Origin: Bombus terrestris
Taxonomy: Eukaryota; Arthropoda; Insecta; Hymenoptera; Apidae
Direction of reading: 5' to 3'
NCBI RefSeq assembly: GCF_910591885.1
Contig: NC_063279.1
Coordinates: 11,346,001 to 11,410,000, forward strand
Length of the DNA: 64,000 nucleotides
The notes under the pieces are model-generated. The model searched no databases, was not told the DNA's origin, and saw nothing but the letters and a program-made list of their open reading frames with translations. A program made the translations under genes and the position numbers. Positions 12,576 to 24,500 of this stretch are shown one piece after another (the first letter of the stretch is position 1; each line of letters begins with the position of its first letter).

Positions 12576-15500
12576 CTATTTAAACAAAATACAGACGAAT
12601 GTTAGAGTTCTGTCATTTCTGTCATTTCATGATTGTAGCTGGATTAACGAGAAAAGAAAGATTTGGAAGATGAAATTACCTTCGACCTTGTGACCGTCGA
12701 CTTCTAGGATCAGCTGACCGACCTCGAGACCACCAGCCTCGTACGCTGCTCCATTATCCTGTGAAAATGTAAACTAATTAGTGTTCCGAGTATCGGTAAC
12801 TTGTTTACGTAACAGTAGAACTACAAGTCTGTAATGTATATTTAAGTGTTCTATAGCTATATGTATAGACGATTGTAATTAAACTGATCATTTCAGGATG
12901 TGTTTTCGATATCTCTTCATCAACCAAACGTTATTCTAGAAATAAAATCAGTCATCGATAATCACAGAATACTAAATTTTACTTTCAAATTCTTTTGAGA
13001 TGTACAAATATACGCAATACTTGAAAATTTCCTAAATTCTGATGTTTTCTAATATCTTCGTATTCCAATCAATTAATTATTATTTTCCAAATAATGTTAA
13101 TACTTATAGTGAATACAAATTTCCTTACATGTATATTGATGATTCTGGGTAGCGGATGTTTGGTATTGGCACCGCCCTCGATGGCAATACCTAAAATCGA
13201 CTTGGTTTTCTTAACAGTGATCCTCAGGTTACCCTGATGATCAGGAACCACAAGGGCGCCATCTTCTTCTCTTCTCTCCGACATTTCGCTCCTAGTCAAC
13301 CTTTGAGCACTGTGATGTCTTCGTGGTGGACCACCGGCACCCCCAGCCCCAGCAGTAGCTGCACCAGAACCACCCTCTTCGAGGAGCTGAGCTTCTTGCA
13401 TGTCGAAGCTCCGTGAGAGCTTGTGCGCGAGTTCCTGAAACGGGCACAGCTACGTTTCATCGGTGGAAGTTGAGCCACCCGGCTTCCGGTTGACCTTGTG
13501 ACAGCCACCGTTTGTTCACATAGTAGAAAAATTGATTTATATTCCTTTTTGGATGTATTTTCGAGATGTTGTCGCTTTCTTTTAGTTTCCTAATTTCTTT
13601 CGATGCTATTTGAATATTTTGTTTCGAAAGTACCAGTTTGAATTTTCTATCATTTGAAAATTCCGATTTGAACTTTCTACGTTGAAAATTCTCATTCTTT
13701 TACAATAGAAGGAAAATTCTATGCTTCTAGTTTTAGTTGTCTCGTTTTCTCTTGAAAAGAAGTTTGAAATATTCACCGATGGAAAACAGAGTGAACATTT
13801 TTCAAGTTGAAAATACAAGATTCAACGGGAAAAGAGTTTCGGACACGGTCACTGTCACGCAGTCCGTAAAAGCCACCTCGAAAACGCATGATGACAGCAC
13901 ACAAGAGCTAAGGAGGCTGATGCTGACAAGTTCGTGTGCACGCTGTAGTCGAAGGGAATCCTGGTAGTCTGTAAAGTTGGTTACGCGAAAAGCTTCGTGA
14001 AAGGTACGATACGAAAGAATTTCTAACACTTCGCGTTTCGTAACATTCTGTGAAACCTGTGCAATGTGCTAAGACGAATATGAATAAAATTAATATAAAT
14101 TATTGTCTGGAAAATAACTATTTCTTCATGGACAAGACTTCTTGCATCTCTGGTATCAGACGTTTTGCTTTTACAAAAAATAAATATCAATAATTACGTC
14201 AATCATCATGACATTTAAAATATAAAATGCATAGTATATCACGTTTGACTGCTTGTACAAATTTCTCTCAAGTTACACTGTGAAAAGATCAAGAACTTTA
14301 ATATAAAAGAGATATCTTGTATATCAATTTTTACAATTTTTAATTTCGAGAAATTTAATTTCAAATAGTATCTTCATCGTAGTACTCTAAGAAGCGGTAT
14401 TATCTTTTAAAAAATAACCAAACATCGTCGATCAATGGGTTTCACCAAGTTCGCCTTTGTAGTTACTCCACAGCCAACTTGCATTGTCTACCGGGCTTCG
14501 CTTCTCCACAACGATGCACATCTCTTCTTGTTACCTATATGCAATCACAGTCATCGTACGCAACATCGTGTAGAAAAAACGTGAATATGAATAAAAAAAT
14601 ATACATATATAAATATATATATATAGCAATAAATATAAATATATCGTGTAATATATTTATATTTACGTACATATAAATAAATATATATGTATATCGATAT
14701 AGGTATCATAAGAGTATATTAAAAAATTAAGTTTCATGCTTGCTGATAGGCTGGTAGCAGTTGGGTGTTGGTGGTGCTCGGACAGAGTGGTGGTGGTGGT
14801 AGTGGTGGTGTTTTGTCGTGCAATTATTTTACGATCGAATTATATTTCATTTCTTTTATTCTTATCGAAATTGCGATTGCACGATCAACTTTCTTAACGC
14901 ACGGCATTTAACGAAATTGGTTCTTCAATTCCAATTTGTAACGTGCGAAAAAAGACGAGAGTTCATGAGACGATGATAGAAATGATCGTGGCACGTGATT
15001 CCTTAATCAAACCTTTGAAACGAGTATCTTTCCTAGACTAGTCACGTATCTTTCCTCGTCAAACTGGTCGAGTTTCACGAATTTCGAAATTCTCACGAAA
15101 CTCCTTGCTCTTCGTTCAATTTCCAAAGCAAACTCGGCATTTTTGTTGTTACGTCGCTTGAGGAATTCCTAACTAGTGTTTAACTTCAGTTGTTGAGTCA
15201 ACTCGCGAGTCCCCCGAGCGAATTCTGACGCGTTCGTTAACATTAGAACTACCAGAGACGACGAAATTACTGATTCGTAATTTTCCATGAGAATCTTATA
15301 GACTTACAGACTTATGGATTTTTGTCGGATTTTATAGATTTTTAAAAATTTGATGAATCTTTGAAATTTTCTCTACTTTCTACACTTTTTAGAATCGTCA
15401 AATTTTATCATTTCTACAGATCCTATAGATTTATATAGATTTGAGTAATTTTTTGTAAAATATATGATTCAAGATTTTTATATTTTTATTGGAAAATATT

Positions 15501-18500
15501 TCTCTCCTCAAATTATATATTTTTACATGTCGCTGTCATTTTGATTCTTTTGATAAAAATTCTGTATAATATTTTAGTTGTCGACAGTTCTAGTGTCAAA
15601 CGTTTTGATTTATACAGAATTCTCGGTTTCGTTTTGCGAAAAATGAAATTCCACAACGTAGATTCCGGATCGTCTCGAAATTCGCTCGACTTCCATCGCG
15701 TGCGTCAAATTTCCACCGACACAGATGTGTCGGTAGCCGGATCCGTAGGTCACGGTCGACGGGCATGGAAATCGAGCGAATTCGCGAACCAAGTTTCGCG
15801 GCCGGCCTCCTCCTTGCATAGAGAAACGCGAATCGCGAGCGGTGAAAGTGTTTCGCAAACGAACGCAGTTTGTGTGACGAGAACACGCGAACACACATGC
15901 GTTTATTCGCCCCGTGAATTTCTCTTCCTACGCGTACCTACGTGGATCCCATTTGTCAACTCGTAATTGCGAAATAATTAAAAAAATAAAGAAAATGGAA
16001 ACGATTCTTCAATAATTCTTTATATTTTACGGCGAAGCAAGAATGGAAAAAATAAAAGTTTAGGAGAAAAGCTTAGATCTAAAGATTTTGTTTGAAGTCA
16101 ACTGAAAATTAAGCAGTTCAAAATTAGATCGCATAACTGAAATCCAACTCAGAATGTTGTCGTCGTTTATAAATCATCAATATATCGAAAAAAGTACAAT
16201 CTTTTAAGTTTGCCAAAAATAAATGACAGATACGTGGAACTTCATAATAACAATATTATAACAATTGAAATTTTGAAAATTGTAGCGAATGATTAAAATT
16301 GATTGGAAAATTTCTCTGTTACAAAACGATTAAAGCTATGCTTTATTATATTTCTCTTCTGTAGTTTTCAATTAAAATTCTCATTAAAAAGCAATTAAGA
16401 AATGAAAGATTTAAACTATTACATAAAATGTACGTAACTTGTAAATTACATGACGCTGTAGAGATTGAAAATCGGTCTGATACAACGACATAATCCAAAT
16501 GACGCGTGAACGATGGTCGTCGAACTGAAACTCGTCAGGGAGCCATTTCCTCGCGGATTTTCCGGTTCCCTTCGAGTCTCCTTGTTCGGTGAAAACTTTT
16601 GTCTACGCTTTCTCTGCTGATTTATCGTCATCGATGGCGTCCCATTACTGATCGAGACTTTCTTCCTACAAAGATCCTATCTTGCGAACTTTACAGCATC
16701 GTTCTATCGATTGTCTACGTACGTTCAGGATCCGATTGCACGTTTCTAATCTCTAACGATGGTCTCTATAGCAATTAAATAACATGAAACGAACTATACT
16801 AGTATCTACATTTCGATTTTACACCCCGTTCACCGATTTTAAAGTCGCAAATATACAGTGATGTGGAAAAGTTCCTAGTCAGAAAGATTCTTCATTTTAT
16901 GTTCTAAAAACGATATCTATAGGAATTTGAACTAATTTAGTAAAGAATTTAAATAATTTAGACTGCGCATTTTTATGCATTTATGGAATATTTAAAGGCT
17001 CAAAAATGCATAGAATATAGGTAAGATGCAAGAATATAAAAATACCTAAATTAGGGTAGATTGTTATAATAATTAGTAAGTGTATCAAATTTTTTCTTAG
17101 ATTTGATTTCTTTATCTGTGTTTATATATATATATATATATATAAAAATGTGAATTTGCATAAATGTGTGCAGTCTACTAATATTATACGACAATGTAAT
17201 AGTATATATTCGTTTTATTGCTTTCTTTTGCTTGCTATTCCTTCATAGCCAGTATCAGTTAAAATTCTTTTAGATATCGCTTCTGGAATATAAAATGAAA
17301 AATTTATCCAACCAAAAACATTTGCATACGCTACTGTACCTGACTATACAACCTATACCGCTACACTGTATTTCGATGTGAGTAAAGTGATCGTGCATGC
17401 CAAGACATCTAAATATAATGTAAAAATACACTTTGACATATGTTCAGACGGTGTATATATAATTATATATTTATGCTCGTGTTCGAACGTTCTTATAATT
17501 ATATATACATTGCATAGATATTATAGTAGTCGTGCGTTGAATATATAGTTAAGGATAAATCGAAAGTAGCATGTGCAAGACATCTAAGAAAAAACACGTA
17601 CACACCTAACGCTATTTCGACTAAATTCGCTAACTCTAAGAGCAGAAAAAGGAAAATTGATCTTGGTAAAAAGAAACAGGGATAGAGAAAGAAGTAAGAG
17701 ACAGACAGATAGTGAAATATATATGTAATGTAACATATAGTAAAAGAAAGACAGAGATCTAATTGGGAGAATTTCATGCCAAAAGGGATGATCATTTCCG
17801 ATGGCTTGATATTAGACAATTAAATTAAGATAACTTTTAATTTTGAATGATTATCGATCATGATTTTATTTTATTTAACCATCACGTAAACCGATTAAAG
17901 ATAAATATTTTCTTTTTCATTTTTTCGATTAAAAATTAAAGAATTCTATACTTTGAAATTATAAAAATTACCGATTTTGTAAAAACCAGAAATTTTCATT
18001 CTTTTTAATATATGCGTATCGGGGAATAACCGCACGTTTAAAGTTTGCATATTTTCTTCAGTTTATGAAACAAGCTTGGTGTAAAATATTACAAAAGTTT
18101 TGTTTCACCAGGGTGAACTTGTACTCAAGAAAGTAGGAAAGTTCTGCGACCATAATGCTATCGGACATTATCCTACTACATGTCAAAAAATTAAATTTTT
18201 GTTAAACAGGTTTACCGACTAGTTCGTAATATATTGTCTAACTATAGTCACTACGTTTTACAATCGTATCTATTAGTTACTTTACTAAACATCTCATGGA
18301 CAGCACTTCGAATATTACGTTAGAATTTGTCACTATTTTGTCTATTGATCTAATGTTGGATTCGATGAAACGATACTACTGATGAATAAATTTTTTTGTT
18401 CATTTTCTAGAACAGTCCCGATCCCAAAATTTGGCTAAATCTTTACACGCGGTATAAAATTATTTTTCAGTCTATTTATAAGTAATCACAATTGTCTTTA

Positions 18501-21500
18501 GTTCAAGAGAAACAAAAGAATGATAGGAATTCTTTGATTAATTAGACCTTCTTGGATGAATCGATTAGTTAATAAGATAAAATAAAATTCAAAAAATAAA
18601 TAGAAGAAAAGTATCCATCGCGTTCTTCCTGCTTCTATATAGATACCATAAAATCGTTATTGGCGATCGATTATTTATCTCTTCGATTTACAAGCAGTTC
18701 GAGCATATGAAGCCTCGAGTCGCAACCAGAAAACCGATGCGAAGATCTCGAAAAGTACCTTGAAGAGTTCATCCATCCCGACTTGCGTAAAAAATCGAAG
18801 AGCGTTAAAAGCCTGGAAATTTCAGCCTAGCGATGTACAAGACTCGCGGATGGAAATTTGCAAATTTGCATTACACCAGACGATTTTAACACTAGGGAGC
18901 TTTTAAAACACTCGAGATCAGATTAAGACAGTCAGGCCGTTTAAGTTTCAAGAAAACTCGTCGAGAATTCCACGGTCGTACGTCGCGACTCGAAACGTTT
19001 GACGCGACTCGAAACGCTTCGCGAATGACATGGGAGAACAAAAAAAGAAAAAAGAAAATTGAAATTTTAAAGTACAGTAAAACAAGAGAGGCTTTAAAAG
19101 TGAAATAAAAGAGAAAGAAAGGAAAGAGGAAAATCAAGAGAAAAATCGATAGACAGAAAGAGGAACGAAAGAGAAAAAAAGAAGTATCTGTGCGTGGTAG
19201 ACTTTTGTGTGTTGGTGGTTCGTTTAAATTTAAACTTACGAGGGGCCTGGCGCCCCAGTACCAGGATTTGACACGTTGCGTTAGCCCACCGAGCAAGTGG
19301 GACCTCCAACCACCGAAACCTCCACCACCTCCACCCTCTGAGCTCCTTTCCTCCCTTCCTTCGTCCTCATCCTCCTCCATATCGCGATCCCTTTCCGTTC
19401 CGCCTCCGCGTCTCCCATTACCGATCATCTCGGCGTCGCTACCATCGCAACCACCGTCGCTCTCCTGCGTCGCGACGCCGGGAGAAAAACATCGAAAGCC
19501 ACGTGTTAGCCCCGTCAGCCGATACAACGTTACATTATAGTGTTACAGTCTCGTCAACGTGAGTTTATTTTTTCCATTGTCAAGCCTTTCTTCCTTTTGT
19601 TTCACTGTGTTTATTTCGTGTTTTGGAATTCCAGAGAGTTCTTTTTCGGGGAGGGGAGAGAGAAAAACGGTAGCTGTTGGTTGTTTTATTATAGAGTTAT
19701 GTAGATAGGGATTAGTAGTATTATTGATGTAATATATAGGGTGGATAAAGTTAATGGTGAGTTTGAGTTAAAGTTGTGGTTAAGATTTTCAGATACGAGC
19801 TGTAGGGATTTAGGGAATTATCCTTGTGACTACTACTTTATTTTAGTACATGGCTTAGCTACGTATTTTATTACATAGCTTACGAAATAACGATCTAGAA
19901 TTACGTAGGTGGTACTATTATTTTACATGTAAGTTAGAATCTTCCGCAGCGTGGAAGAATTTTCCCATAAATCTTCACGAGGCGGATCATTTTTCTAGTA
20001 TCAAACTACGCTCTATTTAACGAGTCAGCAGAGGTAAATAAAGCTATCGGATGAAAATCTAGAGAATGCTATAGTATAGCTGCGAGTGAGCAATATCTAT
20101 TTTTAATTTCTTGTAAATTGAATACATTCAAGCATATAAAAAGAAACACACTAAAGATCTTCTATAAAACTCATCGATTTCGTACGAACACGTTCTTTCA
20201 GTGATCCGTGCACAATCTACAGCCATTAGGACCATCAAGAGGGATTCCGTTCTCAATTTTCGCAAGCAGTCAGTGACTGTTCAATCGTCTCGTTAAGTTC
20301 AATCCCGAGCAATGGTAACGTGCACGCAACTATTCCGCGATTCCGTTATCCGCTATTAATCCACGGCACGAAGGCGATCGATTTATATCGTAATCGCTCG
20401 CGCTGGTGTAAGATTTCACGGCGCGGCGAGAAAAATGGCCCCATGGTCCCTGGACGAGCGTGACGCGCGCGGTAATCATCATTATCGCGTCAGGATCGCG
20501 TAATCCGAACCGAGCCTTTCCCATCGTATACAACCGAGATAGAATGCGTACAACGAGAACGAAGGAAAATTCTCGTTCCGTGTAGACCTCCGATAAACCT
20601 GAGATTACAGGGAAATCGACGCGATCACAGTCATAAGTGATTTCAAGGTTTCTCAGTCGGGACCGTAGATAACTTTTGATTGCACGGATCGCGCTTCCTC
20701 TTTCTTCTTCTTCTTTTTTTTATCCCTCTTTCTTACTATCTTACGTAGTAAAAATGGTTTGTATGATGTTTAGCGATGGATAGAAGCTATGATGATCGTT
20801 TAAAGGAAACTTTCAATCTGAAGGTTTTTATTCTAAAATTCAGTAGAATGTTCCAGCTATAATCAGACAGGTACGATGATCATAGCTTCTCGAGGAATCG
20901 AAAAAGTTGCGATTTTAACTATGTTATTTTCTGGCGTTCTTCAGTTCATTTCCGATTCGTGAGCTTTCCTCGTTTCTCGCTGAAAATAGTTCCTCTAGAA
21001 TTTCCTGTATTATGGGATACTTGGCCTTTCATTAAGATTAATAACGATTAATTTCTTAGTTTACGATACTCAATTAATTTTATTCCCTATGTTATAAAAT
21101 ATATTCATCTAATATATAATACAGGAATTTTTATCTATTTCGTTGTAATTTAATATCTAATTAGAATTTTATATATCAGTTCCTCATGTATTTGTAATAT
21201 ATTTTCAGCCAGCTGCTCGTACAACGTTTCACTTGATTCAATCCACCTCTAAAGAACTTTATCCAATACTAAATATAATTCCAAAGCATCATCTGTCTTT
21301 CATTCTCTAAGACCACATCCACAGAATCGTCATTTGATTCGTATTATCTCATCCCACGCAATCCATCAGGACACAATATGTATTATTCTATAATAGGATC
21401 GACTGGCTGTGCCAATATATAACCACAAGCGTGCAAACAACGAAAGGAGCATCGCGTCGCGGTAGAATTCCGATTGTTCCTGAAACACTTCTCCCAGAGT

Positions 21501-24500
21501 AGCGTTCGATTGTTTGCAGCAATTAGAACAGGTGTCCGCAATTAGCGGCGTGGAGAAGTCTTTGGAGCGCGAAAGGGTCGCGAAACCGGCGTCGTATTTC
21601 GCGGAATATCTCCTTAGCGACCGTGGAAACGTGCAATTACCAACCGCTAATTAATCGTAATTAAGGGACGAAGATCGCCCTGGTGACCGTTTCCACGTAT
21701 CATTATGTGGAACGTCGCGACCGATCGACTATCTAACCGAATATAACGGGATACTCTGAGAGTAATTCGTCCTCGTGAGGTAATCGTGTTAAGTAATTCG
21801 TAGTATATTATCGTTGTGTAGATTGATGGAACAACCTTAATTACTATGGCTAACAGACGGAGTGACGGTAATAGAGAATGGAGAAATAAATAGATAGGTG
21901 GAATGTTGGAAGATCACTTTGTAGTAGTTATTATATATAATATTATATGTATTATATATATATATAATATTTAGCATTATTCTTCTGTATAATTAAATAA
22001 TCGAAAATTGATTCCAGATATTCGTTACGGCTGTTAAGTTAAGAGAGTTTCGTTAAGTTGATATTAAGCATGATTTTAGTACATTAATTGTGTGTATAGA
22101 GAAGATGAAAAATAAGGGTTGATTGTGGGAATAGAAATTTCGTACGAATAAAATATTTACACCAACTAATTGATGATGAATTTCAAGTTATATTAAAGAT
22201 GCGAATTGTTTTATATTTTGGCAAATAATATAGTTATCTAACTATGGATTGTATATTAACCTATTTAACTGTTTTTGATATAATATTTATTCACGTTGTT
22301 ATTTATGTATAGATATAACTTTTTATTCACACTAACGAATAAAATCCCTAAATGAGAATAATAGATCAATTATTACGTTAAAATATTATAGAACTTTATA
22401 GATATTATATCTTTTTCCACTTCATAAACCGTCACTTATCGATTACCATTAAAAATCAATGATACCTTCAATCAATTTAATTAAATGCAAAAGATCAAAA
22501 GAGAACATTCTATACTTCGTAATATGTGCTATTCCAAGTCACATGATATTACAGAGTAAAATTCAAACGTTCGTTCGCGAGTGATCGAGCACCGAAATTC
22601 GACTAGATACATGTCGTTAATTGACCCAGATCGTTATGGGCGTCATCGATTGCCGAGGAGCCGCTTTTCGGCCCGCTTCGTCTTCCTGGTATATAACGGA
22701 ACGACTCGCCGAAAACTTTCTCCGACGCTGACCTATTATCGGCCTGCCATTATCATCGTTGTTTCGCGCAGTTGGTTAAGGTTAGTGGGTAACCGCGGTT
22801 TGTTGAATTACGAGCCGAGTGTCACGTCGAACGAGGCTCAGGTTTTTCAGACTGGAACGATATCTTCGTGGAAATCTTCTTATTGCGGATAATATCGCCT
22901 TGCTAAGACTGAGTTACACGCAGATCTCTTTTAATTTCTTGTGAGATTTTGAACCACTTAAACAGTGTTTATGTAGGTATCATTAAAACGGTATAAATGT
23001 TGCGATGTTTGGTATAGATATGAGGAATTCCTTTTTTTTTTTTATAAGTAATACTGCATGTTATGTACCATTTATAATATCTGTGTAGCTACCGTATATG
23101 ATTGATGCATAATTTATGAATATTTTATGAACCAACCGAATGATAATTTTTCACAGAAATTTTATTTGATTATTTAATTATTTACCATAGATAAGAGACA
23201 ATGTGTGTGTTTGTGTGTGCGTACGCGTGTGCGTGTTGCAATGTTATTTGGTATGGATGTCGACCTCATCTAGAACGAGGTATCAATTCCACGATTTCAC
23301 CAGATCACAGTGGATTTGCACGTAGGTGTCATTTGAAAACTGCTCTCGAAAGTCTTTGCGTAATGCCTCGACTCGATGAATTTAAAGTCAGAGATAATTC
23401 CGTAAGAATCCGATATCGAGAAGTGCAAATAAAATTCTTGTGAGGAGTTTCTCGATCGAGAAAGTCAAATAATTTTATCGTAAGTATATTTTCCTCAAGA
23501 AACGCGTGTCTCATTTCGTTGCAGAGACAATTATGTAAATGACGGTAGTTGCGCAACTATCACGCAATTCCGCGTATATGTCACGCAGATACGCAAAATA
23601 TACAATTACTTACACGACTGTTATGCATTACAGAAGTTTAATTAATGTATTACATTTTTACTGCTAGGATTATTTATAGCTTACTTTGAAATAAGTGAAT
23701 TAACTTATACACGTCAAAGCGCTAAAAAATGCAATAATATCATTAAGAAAGTATAGAGTATGAGTTATTGTTTTATCAAGATACGAGAAATATATTAGAA
23801 TGGATAAATTGGAAGCTTAAAATGGAGTTGTTGCATTGAAGACCATCTTACCAATTTAATCAATATGGTGGTGTTATATTTATTTCATTGATTTATTTCT
23901 GCAACTTTGTATTAGTTCTCTATGTTAACATTGGCATTCGATAGAAAAGTTCAATTCACCACAAGTAACTAATCGTTTAAACTCGTATTTCCACCGTTCC
24001 ACCCCACCGAATCTATTAAACTTCTCCACTCGATTAAACTCGAAACGCACCGGGCAAAGTATAATTAATCCACAAAGAGTATACCGATTTCGCAATTAAA
24101 TCGATTCGTCCTGTACCTTGCTTGACCAGAGATTAAAGTAGTCTCTCCTCGGATGATGTGTAACACCTGCGGGATTCGACTCAAAATCAATAAAATTGAC
24201 AAAAATTTTACTACCGTGCATAATTACATTCTTCGTTTATGTATATTCAAAAGTATTGCAGAAAATTCGTCGATAACTACAGTTTTTATAAAAATAGAAT
24301 GTTACAGAATTTCATTCCAAGTTTAGCGTTATACTGAAGTACTAGACAATCAAAAAGACGCATAGAGAAATTAAAAAGAAAACTTCAAGTAAATGAAAAT
24401 GTAACCTATTTTGTGATAAAGAAACGGAATAGAATCTGCAGAACATATGTAAATTCTGCTCGGCTAATAATGCACATAAGTATCTCGAGTAAAATCCCTT

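Larger units (their letters stand above)
13435..19239. other. whirlin/dysc intron G-H (5.8 kb)
   Basis: The intron contains the 481-bp Tc1-like MITE at 16856-17336, AT and TGG repeats at 14.6-14.8 kb and a GC-richer patch at 15640-15960 that is open in several frames on both strands but matches nothing I know. The smaller ORFs at 14432-14521 and 16446-16631 (minus) were considered and not accepted. Confidence 0.6.

Noticed and set aside
14432..14521. Minus-strand 29-codon ORF beginning MCIVVEKRSPVDNASW
   Set aside because: Reads well, but an in-frame stop lies just upstream and the only near acceptor (gtaacaag) is poor; too short to support.
15541..15966. 141-codon plus ORF and antisense ORFs in a GC-richer intron patch
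   Set aside because: Open on both strands with no domain and no matching splice sites; more likely a conserved noncoding island.
16446..16631. Minus-strand ORF with RKRRQKFSPNKETRREPEN
   Set aside because: There is an AG acceptor but no usable donor in phase before the stop, and no similarity recognised.
18892..19239. Extension of the exon G frame below the donor, hydrophobic run of Phe/Leu/Ile
   Set aside because: It follows a strong gtaagt donor; the hydrophobic part is intron polypyrimidine read as codons.
19190..19540. Plus-strand Pro-rich ORF opposite exon G
   Set aside because: Antisense shadow of the Gly-rich linker exon, whose frame and splice sites fit the gene.
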